5,419 nt of DNA from an uncultured Clostridium sp. GTDB lineage: Bacteria; Bacillota; Clostridia; TANB77; CAG-465. The stretch lies in NCBI GenBank assembly GCA_900554875.1, contig USJA01000082.1, positions 1 to 5,419 of the forward strand. The letters are read 5' to 3'. A model generated the notes under the pieces. It was not told the DNA's origin. It ran no database searches and saw only the letters and a list, made by a program, of their open reading frames with translations. The number at the start of each line of letters is the position of its first letter. Position 1 is the first letter of the stretch. This document shows positions 1 to 5,272 of this stretch, piece by piece. A program made the position numbers and the translations under genes.

Positions 1-57
1 GGTGCTCAAAGTATTTATTTTAAATAATTTGTGACATATGATTGACTAACCTACATA

Positions 58-87
58 AATACTTACTCTATTTTTATGTTAAGTATT
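58..87. repeat. inverted repeat at the -35 region of the acidic-protein gene (possible operator)
   Basis: AATACTTA (58-65) and TAAGTATT (80-87) are perfect inverted copies separated by 14 bp. The right arm runs into the -35 hexamer that starts at 86. A third copy of the AAGTATT half-site lies at 9-15. Seen directly: the repeats and their overlap with the promoter. Inferred: a repressor or activator could bind here. In such AT-rich DNA a short match by chance cannot be excluded. Confidence 0.35.
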
Positions 88-113
88 GACATTTATGTAA
101 AATTTGATATAAT
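86..113 (+). promoter_or_regulatory. sigma-A promoter of the acidic orphan gene
   Basis: The -35 is TTGACA (86-91) and the -10 is TATAAT (108-113), with a 16-bp spacer. A TG dinucleotide at 105-106 also gives an extended -10. The predicted transcript start is near 120, leaving a leader of about 95 nt before the start codon at 216. Both hexamers match consensus, so this should be a strong promoter unless it is repressed. Confidence 0.8.
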
Positions 114-141
114 ATTAACGTTCGCAATCATTTAAATGTAT

Positions 142-153
142 AGGAAATTTCCT
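142..153. repeat. 12-bp perfect palindrome in the leader
   Basis: AGGAAATTTCCT reads the same on both strands and lies in the presumed 5' leader, about 22 bp after the predicted transcript start. It could be a dimeric regulator site just downstream of the promoter. As RNA it could only form a very tight stem, so a DNA-level role is more likely if there is one. No matching copy was noticed elsewhere in the window. Confidence 0.3.
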
Positions 154-215
154 TTGCAGTTAAGAAGGATTACTATATATTTATAACTATTTACTTAAAA
201 AGGAGAGACTTTATT

Positions 216-638
216 ATGTATGCATCTGAAGTAAAAAAAGAAACAGTTGAAAGACAGTACAACTATGTAATGAGTATAATTGGAAAATACATGGAAAATG
301 AGAAGGACGTGGAGTCTGAAGTTCCTGTTGACATTTTTACCTTATGTGATGACACAATTGACATATTACTTACAGATGGCTTTGATGTTATCAAAATAAC
401 TGCTGATGATAGTGATGAGAAAGTAATAATTTATGAGATATCATGGAAAAACTCCGTTGAAGGTAAAAAAGGTGAGTCTAAACATGTAAACATAAGTGAA
501 GAGCTTTCAATATTCAATACTGCTGCTATTGAAAAACGTATTTCAAATATGTTTTCAATATTTGGGGACAATCGTAATCATTGCGAGGACGAGTATGATC
601 CCACAGAAGATGATGAAGGATTTGAACATTATTGTTAA
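216..638 (+). CDS. small acidic cytoplasmic protein of unknown function
   Basis: Not recognised. The product has 140 residues, no signal peptide and no membrane segment. It is strongly acidic: roughly twice as many Asp/Glu as Lys/Arg. The last 25 or so residues are an acidic tail rich in Glu and Asp that ends in His-Tyr-Cys. The middle (about 35-80) alternates hydrophobic and charged residues, including DGFDVIKITADD and KVIIYEISWK, which suggests a small alpha/beta fold. The start is well fixed: AGGAGA at 201-206 lies 9 bases before the ATG and no in-frame alternative has a comparable site. The gene has its own consensus promoter and a terminator, so it is probably monocistronic. Acidic proteins of this size include DNA mimics, regulators and adaptor proteins, but nothing in the sequence selects one of these. 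That an expressed protein is encoded is likely; its role is open. Confidence 0.8.
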   Translation: MYASEVKKETVERQYNYVMSIIGKYMENEKDVESEVPVDIFTLCDDTIDILLTDGFDVIKITADDSDEKVIIYEISWKNSVEGKKGESKHVNISEELSIFNTAAIEKRISNMFSIFGDNRNHCEDEYDPTEDDEGFEHYC

Positions 639-678
639 ATTATGATATAAATCATAATTAGATCTTTTATAGTAAATA

Positions 679-717
679 ACCCAGTATAATTATTTTAATT
701 ATACTGGGTATTTTTTT
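679..717. terminator. intrinsic terminator between convergent genes
   Basis: The arms 679-691 (ACCCAGTATAATT) and 697-709 are perfect 13-bp complements around a 5-nt loop. Seven T residues follow at 711-717. It ends the acidic-protein transcript on the + strand. The minus-strand HD gene stops at 716-718, inside the T-tract, so its transcript runs through the same hairpin. On that strand only a short, broken T-run follows, so termination may be weaker in that direction. Confidence 0.9.
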
Positions 718-1978
718 AATTAGTAATTGATTCCACGACTCTGCAAATTGAAGAAATATGATATTTCATATTTACAATCTGATCAGAGTATTCAGGGTAA
801 TATGCTTTACCGTAAGTACAAAGAGGGTATATATATTCACGATTTTCTGATATATACTCACTTCTTTCATCCTTGTTTAAAACACTTAGTCTTGTACATG
901 TATTAGCTCTATTTGATAATTTTATAAGTAGAGCTTTATAATTTAATTTTAGTTTACTATAATATTCCTCATTAGATAAGTTATCTGGCTTTGATACAAG
1001 CCTAATTAATTCTAAAACTTCTGGATCTAAACCATATTTTGATACTAAATCGTCAGAATCTCTTTTGATATTACAGTGTTTAAATACTTCATGTAGAAGA
1101 CTTGCTGCAATAGTTGTGTCATCATATATTTTTAAAGATATTAGATATGAAGCAACTCTTAATGGGTGAATTATAAATGGATCACCACATTTCCTCTTTT
1201 GACCTTCATGTAGTCTTTCAGAAAGAGCTAAAGCTTTTAATGTATTTGGCATTTTTTTTCCTTTTGCAAAGCCTCGTATGAAGATTAAAGTTTTCCTATA
1301 TTTGGTTGGACTGGTAGGAATAGGCGAAATATCATATAATGATTCAATAGTTTCACATATTGAAACCATTTGATATTTCATAATTGTAATTGCGTTTGAG
1401 TACTCAGGATAATATGATTTTCCATATTTACATATCGGAAAAACAATCTCCTTAGTTTCATTTACGTAATTTATCATTTTTTCCTTAGTAAAAGCATCAA
1501 TAGTTGATAAATTATTTGCTCTATCTGATAGTTTTATAATAAGAGCATTTTTATTTTCTTTTATTTTAGAATAATAAATTTCTTGCGTCGGATCTGTTTT
1601 TTTGTAGTCCTTTGGTTTGGTTAGTAAAAGTACAATATCAATTATCTCTTTGTTTAGTCCATATTTTTTTCCAAGATCTTCATATGGATTTTTAATATTG
1701 CAATCTTCAACGACATCATGCAAAATAGCAGCAGATATTATATTGTCATCATCGATATTTAAATTTATTAAATAGGATGCGACTTCTAAAGGATGGATTA
1801 TATATGGTGCTCCACCTTTTCTTTTCTGCCCAGCATGAAATTGGTATGCCACACTTAGTGCTATGAGTGTATTCCGTAGTTTTTTTGATATAGCGTAACC
1901 TTTTAAGAAAAGAAAAATCTCTTCCCAATTTGAAAGATGAACGTTACTTGGCTGGAGTAAAACATCAAGGTTTTTCAT
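716..1978 (-). CDS. tandem RelA/SpoT-type HD domain protein, second domain degenerate
   Basis: 420 residues forming two copies of an HD phosphohydrolase domain about 209 residues apart (roughly 20-215 and 228-418). The family resembles the hydrolase half of Rel/SpoT and the small alarmone hydrolases, which remove the 3'-pyrophosphate of (p)ppGpp using Mn2+. Copy 1 keeps R53-K54, H62 in IIHPLEVA, the HDxxED motif H87-D88/E91-D92, and D152/N156 in LSDRANN. Copy 2 keeps R262-K263, H271 and H296 but has E297 for the Asp, K300 and H301 for the Glu-Asp pair, N356 for the second Asp and T360 for the Asn, so it is probably inactive. Both copies share a YGKxYYPEYS motif (185-194, 389-398). There is no synthetase, TGS or ACT domain and no membrane segment. 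The start has AGGAGG at 1987-1992, 8 nt before the ATG. Hydrolysis of (p)ppGpp is inferred; another nucleotide substrate is possible. Confidence 0.85.
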   Translation of the reverse strand: MKNLDVLLQPSNVHLSNWEEIFLFLKGYAISKKLRNTLIALSVAYQFHAGQKRKGGAPYIIHPLEVASYLINLNIDDDNIISAAILHDVVEDCNIKNPYEDLGKKYGLNKEIIDIVLLLTKPKDYKKTDPTQEIYYSKIKENKNALIIKLSDRANNLSTIDAFTKEKMINYVNETKEIVFPICKYGKSYYPEYSNAITIMKYQMVSICETIESLYDISPIPTSPTKYRKTLIFIRGFAKGKKMPNTLKALALSERLHEGQKRKCGDPFIIHPLRVASYLISLKIYDDTTIAASLLHEVFKHCNIKRDSDDLVSKYGLDPEVLELIRLVSKPDNLSNEEYYSKLKLNYKALLIKLSNRANTCTRLSVLNKDERSEYISENREYIYPLCTYGKAYYPEYSDQIVNMKYHISSICRVVESITN

Positions 1979-2028
1979 ACAATTTGCCTCCTAATTAATA
2001 AATTATGAATATATGTGTATTTTTCAAT

Positions 2029-2057
2029 ATTATATTACTTATAGAAAAAAATGTCAA
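2029..2057 (-). promoter_or_regulatory. consensus sigma-A promoter of the HD gene
   Basis: On the minus strand the -35 is TTGACA (2057-2052) and the -10 is TATAAT (2034-2029), separated by exactly 17 bp. Both hexamers and the spacer match consensus. The predicted transcript start is near 2022, giving a leader of about 44 nt that contains the AGGAGG site at 1987-1992. A direct repeat of ATGTC (2051-2055, 2061-2065) touches the -35 region and could be a regulator site or chance. Confidence 0.85.
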
Positions 2058-2133
2058 TAAATGTCTTTTTATACAATTCAATTATTTTGTTTATAGAAAT
2101 AAAGTGAAATTTTTATGAAAAATAAATATTTAC

Positions 2134-2161
2134 TTGAAAATTTGAAAATATATTGTATAAT
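2134..2161 (+). promoter_or_regulatory. promoter of hpf
   Basis: A perfect -10 TATAAT (2156-2161) is preceded by TTGAAA (2134-2139) with a 16-bp spacer. The start codon is only 20 bp after the -10 box, so the leader would be about 13 nt, just enough to hold the ribosome binding site GAGGTGAT (2170-2177). No clear sigma-H or sigma-B type promoter was seen, although hpf is controlled by those factors in Bacillus. Confidence 0.65.
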
Positions 2162-2180
2162 ATAAGTGTGAGGTGATACT

Positions 2181-2516
2181 ATGAAATTAGATTTAACAGG
2201 ACTTCGTATTGAAGTTACAGATGCAATTAGAGAGTTTGTTGATAAAAAAATACAAAAGTTAAACAAATTTTTTGACGAAGATACTCTTTGCCATGTTACA
2301 TATACTGCTCCTACAAAGGGAAAACAACATGTAGATATGAGAATAGAGTATAAATCACATACTTATCTTGCTGAAGATGATGTAGAAGATTTATATTATG
2401 GGGTTGAATCTTTAATCAGTAAAATTGAAAGACAATGTAGAAAAGTTAAAGATGAAAATATAGGCAAAAAGAGAAGTGAAACTGTGGAAGTTGAAACTGA
2501 AGAAATTGAGGAATAA
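2181..2516 (+). CDS. hpf: short-form ribosome hibernation promoting factor (HPF/RaiA, S30AE family)
   Basis: 111 residues. The fold and motifs match the S30AE domain that binds the 30S decoding region and silences ribosomes in stationary phase or stress. The N-terminus (MKLDLTGLRIEVTDAIREF) is the typical first strand and helix. A Lys-rich helix follows (about 22-30). The C-terminal helix carries the family pattern AEDDVEDLYYGVESL then KIERQCRKVK (about 64-92). The domain ends near residue 93 and is followed by an acidic tail (about 98-111). Firmicutes usually carry long HPF of about 175-190 residues, whose extra C-terminal domain dimerises to make 100S ribosomes. Here that domain is absent, and nothing like it can be read in the 145 bp before the next gene. 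The start is fixed by GAGGTGAT at 2170-2177. The gene is divergent from the HD-domain gene. Family assignment is secure; whether this is the cell's only HPF is unknown. Confidence 0.92.
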   Translation: MKLDLTGLRIEVTDAIREFVDKKIQKLNKFFDEDTLCHVTYTAPTKGKQHVDMRIEYKSHTYLAEDDVEDLYYGVESLISKIERQCRKVKDENIGKKRSETVEVETEEIEE

Positions 2517-2563
2517 ATAAGATATAACCTTCAATTAAAAACATATAATATAAATATTGAAAT

Positions 2564-2608
2564 TTAAATCTGCTAATTATAATTATAAAAAATAATGGGC
2601 AGATTTAA
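2564..2608 (+). terminator. possible weak terminator or leader hairpin between hpf and the LRR gene
   Basis: TTAAATCTGC (2564-2573) pairs perfectly with GCAGATTTAA (2599-2608) around a 25-nt AT-rich loop in which some further pairing is possible. Only three T residues follow, so it is a poor classical terminator. A TATAAT at 2544-2549 lies just upstream without a good -35. If that is a promoter, the hairpin would sit in the leader of the LRR gene instead. The remaining gap to 2661 is AT-rich and shows no riboswitch motif I recognise. Confidence 0.4.
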
Positions 2609-2661
2609 TTTGTTACTACAAAAAAATCATATATATGTAAGAAAAAAGGGGTTGTATACAT

Positions 2662-3900
2662 ATGAAAAATAAAAAAGGAATTTCAATTATAGTGCTAATA
2701 GTGACTATAATTGTTATAATAATTCTAGGCACTATTGTTATACTTACATTAAATAACAGTAATCCAATAGAAAGTGCAAAAGAATCGACTTTCAAAGATG
2801 ATATAAGGACATTTCAGGATGACTTATCTTTAAGAATAGCAAAGGAATATACAGATAAACAGGGGCAAAGAGATGAAAAAATAAATGCAAGTGGTGAGGA
2901 TGTAAAAAAATATATACCTAGTTTTACAGATAAATATTTAAATAAATTTGCAATAGTAGACGATAAGTTAGTTGGAACAGATAAGCTAGATAATAAGGAG
3001 ACTGTATGGGCAGAAAGTTTGAATATAACTATTAATAAAATAAATTATAATGATATTGCTGATTGGGAGTATTCGATTGATGATGCAAATAATAAGGTTA
3101 TTCTTAATAAATATATAGGATCATCTACTTATTTAGCTATACCAGATAGTTATACAATAGATGGAAAATTTTATACAGTAAGTCTATCTTCAGTTTCTTT
3201 AGGTAGTTACTGTGGTTGGGGATATAAGTTTACAGGTCCATTTGCCGATTGTACAGATTATAACACGTATACTGGAAACGCTTTAAATCTTGAGACTGTT
3301 ATCCTTGATAATAAAATGCAAGCCATATCTCCATATTTGTTTTATGGCTGCAAAAATTTAAAAGAAGTAAAAATTAATTCTTCTATAACAAGTATAGAAA
3401 ATAATGCATTTTGTAATTGTAGTAGTTTAACAAGTATAGTAATGCCTGATAAAGTAACAAATATAGGAAATAAAGCTTTTTATAATTGCAGTAGTTTGAT
3501 AAATATAACAATGCCTACTAATTTAGAATTTATAGGTAATGAATCCTTTGATGGAACAGCATGGTATAATAATTTTTCAGATGGGCTAATATATATAGAA
3601 AATATTTTATATAAATATAAAGGAAAGGACAATATGCCAAAAGATTCAGCAATAAATATAAAGGAAGGAACAAAGATGATATCCGGAGGAGCCTTTTTTC
3701 AATGCTATTATATGCAAAGTATAACAATTCCAAATACTGTAAAAAATATAGGAGAAAGTGCATTTATGTTTTGTCAACTTAGCAATATAACATTTAATGG
3801 AACTATGGAAGAATGGAATGATATTAAAAAAGATTCAAGTTGGAATGCAAATTCGAGTTTGAAAACTGTTACATGTACTGATGGAACTGTTTCGTTATAA
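2662..3900 (+). CDS. pilin-type N-terminus fused to BspA-like leucine-rich repeats; surface protein
   Basis: 412 residues. The N-terminus (MKNKKGISIIVLIV, hydrophobic to about residue 30) resembles a class III/type IV prepilin leader: short basic stretch, Gly6 as likely cleavage site, then one long hydrophobic helix. The usual Glu at mature position 5 is Val11 here. Residues 35-130 are a charged region. The C-terminal half is a BspA/LRR_5 array with 23-residue units, visible at 208-230, 231-253, 254-276 and 349-371. Each unit ends in Cys (C230, C253, C276, C371; also C348), and the pattern is SLxxIxMPxxVxxIGNxAFxNC. An interrupted unit lies between, and the end carries the typical FNGTMEEWNDI and CTDGT capping motifs. 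There is no LPxTG or other C-terminal anchor, so attachment must be through the N-terminal helix. The binding site is AAAGGGG (2645-2651), 10 nt from the ATG. A role in adhesion or host contact is inferred from the family; incorporation into a pilus is not shown. Confidence 0.85.
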   Translation: MKNKKGISIIVLIVTIIVIIILGTIVILTLNNSNPIESAKESTFKDDIRTFQDDLSLRIAKEYTDKQGQRDEKINASGEDVKKYIPSFTDKYLNKFAIVDDKLVGTDKLDNKETVWAESLNITINKINYNDIADWEYSIDDANNKVILNKYIGSSTYLAIPDSYTIDGKFYTVSLSSVSLGSYCGWGYKFTGPFADCTDYNTYTGNALNLETVILDNKMQAISPYLFYGCKNLKEVKINSSITSIENNAFCNCSSLTSIVMPDKVTNIGNKAFYNCSSLINITMPTNLEFIGNESFDGTAWYNNFSDGLIYIENILYKYKGKDNMPKDSAINIKEGTKMISGGAFFQCYYMQSITIPNTVKNIGESAFMFCQLSNITFNGTMEEWNDIKKDSSWNANSSLKTVTCTDGTVSL

Positions 3901-3902
3901 GT

Positions 3903-3940
3903 AATAAAATGGTGCTAATTTATTTTAGCACCATTTTATT
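3903..3940. terminator. intrinsic terminator after the LRR gene
   Basis: A perfect 16-bp stem (3903-3918 with 3925-3940) closes a 6-nt loop and begins 2 bases after the stop codon. The core is ATGGTGCTAA. The arms end in an A-run on the left and TTTTATT on the right, so it can work in both directions. It separates the LRR gene from the Sua5-type gene; the right arm occupies the place where that gene's -35 would be. Confidence 0.9.
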
Positions 3941-3949
3941 TGCAAAGTG

Positions 3950-3958
3950 TGATATAAT
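3950..3958 (+). promoter_or_regulatory. extended -10 promoter of the threonylcarbamoyl-AMP synthase gene
   Basis: TGATATAAT (3950-3958) is a perfect extended -10 (TGn plus TATAAT). No good -35 exists because the region 17 bp upstream is the terminator arm, so the promoter probably relies on the TG motif. The start codon is only 15 bp after the -10 box, which makes the leader about 9-13 nt. Confidence 0.65.
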
Positions 3959-3973
3959 ATAGAAGGTGAGATT

Positions 3974-5026
3974 ATGGCAAAAATAATTAATTTTAAAAAT
4001 GATATAAATAAAGAAGAAATGATTGAAGTCGCAGGGGCAATAAATGAAGGTAAAATTGTGGTTTTCCCAACTGAGACAGTATATGGAATAGGTGCAAACG
4101 CATTTGATAAAGATGCTGTAAATAGAATTTTTATAGCCAAAGGAAGACCAACTGATAATCCACTTATTGTACATATATGTGATGAAAGTATGTTAAGTGA
4201 AGTGGCAAAAAATATATCAGATGTAGAAAAGAAGATTATAGATAATTTTATGCCAGGACCTATAACTATTATTTTGCCGAAAAAAGAGAGTATACCAGAT
4301 AATGTAACATGCGGACTTAAAACTGTTGGTATAAGAATGCCAGAAAATAATATTGCAAGAAAATTAATAAAAACATCAGGTGTTCCTATAGCTGCACCTA
4401 GTGCCAATATATCTGGTAAACCTAGTGGTACAAATGTTGATGATATACTGGAAGAGTTAAAAGATAGAGTTGATTATATTGTAGATGGAGGAGCATGTAA
4501 TATAGGGGTGGAATCTACTGTTATAAAAGTGGAAAAAGGTGTTGTAAATATATTAAGACCTGGAAAAGTTTCACCAGAAGATTTTGAAAAAATTGGTATT
4601 AAAGTAAATCTTGACTCTCATATTTTTAGTGACGTAAAAGATGGAGAAAAAGTTGAATCTCCAGGAATGAAACATAAACATTACGCTCCAAATGCAAAAT
4701 CTGTTTTGGTTTGTATAAAAAACAAAGAGAAAAGAATATCAAAAATAAAAGAAATAATAGACGAAAAAAAGAATAGTTATAACAATATATTTATAATTGG
4801 TTCTAATGAAGATAAAGAGTATTTTGATAACGTACATTATATTTCGTATGGAAGTAATTCAGATTTAAATTTGATATCTAAAAATATTTTTAAAAGCTTA
4901 AGAATGCTAGATAATAATAATTGTGATTTTTGTATTATTGAAGGAGTAGAAAAAAGTGGAGTAGGAATAGCTATTGAAAATAGATTACTTAGGGCTTGTG
5001 AGTACAATGTTATTAAAGATGAGTAA
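3974..5026 (+). CDS. sua5: L-threonylcarbamoyladenylate synthase, two-domain Sua5 type
   Basis: 350 residues, close to the usual 340-350 for bacterial Sua5/YwlC (also called TsaC2). It makes threonylcarbamoyl-AMP from threonine, bicarbonate and ATP in the cytoplasm. The TsaD complex then transfers the group to A37 of tRNAs that read ANN codons (t6A). The YrdC domain (about 12-205) shows FPTETVYGIGANAF (31-44), KGRPTDNPL (56-64), APSANISGKPSGT (141-153), ESTV (180-183) and LRPG (194-197). The linker SPGMKHKHYAP (229-239), which covers the active site in Sua5 structures, is intact. A Sua5 C-terminal domain follows (about 240-345), ending with the typical AIENRLLRAC (333-342). The start has AAGGTGAG at 3963-3970. 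A terminator precedes and another follows, so the gene is probably transcribed alone; partners such as tsaD or tsaB are not in the window. All key residues are present and it should be functional. Confidence 0.96.
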   Translation: MAKIINFKNDINKEEMIEVAGAINEGKIVVFPTETVYGIGANAFDKDAVNRIFIAKGRPTDNPLIVHICDESMLSEVAKNISDVEKKIIDNFMPGPITIILPKKESIPDNVTCGLKTVGIRMPENNIARKLIKTSGVPIAAPSANISGKPSGTNVDDILEELKDRVDYIVDGGACNIGVESTVIKVEKGVVNILRPGKVSPEDFEKIGIKVNLDSHIFSDVKDGEKVESPGMKHKHYAPNAKSVLVCIKNKEKRISKIKEIIDEKKNSYNNIFIIGSNEDKEYFDNVHYISYGSNSDLNLISKNIFKSLRMLDNNNCDFCIIEGVEKSGVGIAIENRLLRACEYNVIKDE

Positions 5027-5113
5027 GTTATTTATTTAAAATGTATAGAATAAGGTAGTAATATTTTAGATATATTTTCCTGTCAATGATTTTTGAAAAT
5101 GTCCCAAAATTTT

Positions 5114-5272
5114 TTAAACATTAGCCCTAAAAATTAGATTTTTTAGGGTTGATTTTTTGTGAAGGATACTTGAGTGATTTTTAAAATTTGTTCTTGGTAC
5201 ACCATCATTTTTTCTACCTTTCATGTATCCTACGAAAAAATGATTAATTTTAAAAATCACTTTAGGAAGCAT
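5114..5272 (-). CDS. doubtful 52-residue frame overlapping the structured element
   Basis: Not recognised and possibly not a gene. The frame starts with an ATG at 5272-5270 preceded by AGG at 5281-5279 (6-nt spacer). It overlaps the end of the upstream partial frame in the +1 register and encodes a basic peptide (MLPKVIFKINHFFVGYMKGR and onward) ending in ANV. The frame stays open upstream to about 5299, just before a run of five A residues (minus strand). Frames A and B could therefore be one gene split by a 1-base insertion. Against it, the DNA is dominated by nested inverted repeats and the far end overlaps the Sua5-gene terminator, so selection may be on structure rather than protein. Confidence 0.2.
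   Translation of the reverse strand: MLPKVIFKINHFFVGYMKGRKNDGVPRTNFKNHSSILHKKSTLKNLIFRANV
5123..5158 (+). terminator. intrinsic terminator downstream of the Sua5-type gene
   Basis: An 11-bp stem with one G-T wobble (5123-5133 with 5140-5150, core CCCTAAAAA) closes a 6-nt loop. Six T residues follow at 5153-5158. It lies 97 bp after the stop at 5026. The stretch between (5027-5122) is AT-rich and shows no gene. Confidence 0.75.
5163..5261. repeat. nested inverted repeats with a possible pseudoknot
   Basis: Outer arms 5173-5188 and 5246-5261 are perfect 16-bp complements (AGTGATTTTTAAAATT and its reverse complement). Inner arms 5204-5214 and 5234-5244 are perfect 11-bp complements (ATCATTTTTTC). 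The loop holds GTATCCT (5225-5231), which can pair with AGGATAC (5163-5169) outside the stem, giving a potential pseudoknot. The outer arm touches the stop codon (5262-5264) of the partial minus-strand gene. It could be that gene's terminator, a subterminal structure of a mobile element or a structured RNA. No long U-tract directly follows the stem on either strand, which speaks against a simple terminator. Confidence 0.7.

Noticed and set aside
2517..2661. c-di-GMP or other riboswitch before the surface-protein gene
   Set aside because: Surface and pilus genes in Clostridia are often riboswitch-controlled, but the conserved aptamer core motifs are not present; only one AT-rich hairpin is visible.
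2517..2661. Remnant of the HPF C-terminal dimerisation domain
   Set aside because: The region is interrupted by stops and is simple AT-rich sequence without the expected residues, so a recent truncation of hpf is not supported.
3283..3774. CRISPR-like or DNA-level tandem repeat with 69-bp units
   Set aside because: The periodicity is the 23-residue leucine-rich repeat of the encoded protein. The units differ strongly at DNA level and have no spacers.
3925..4407. 160-codon open frame on the minus strand opposite the Sua5-type gene
   Set aside because: It lies fully antisense to a well-conserved enzyme gene, its composition follows from the AT-rich complement, and it has no good ribosome binding site. 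The same holds for the shorter minus-strand frames at 3920-4174, 3530-3763 and 2078-2266.
5082..5127. Possible insertion-sequence terminus (TGTCAATG and then ATGTCCCAAAA, loosely like IS21-family ends)
   Set aside because: Only a vague resemblance from memory. There is no second end, no target duplication and no recognisable transposase motif in the window, so it is not listed as a feature.
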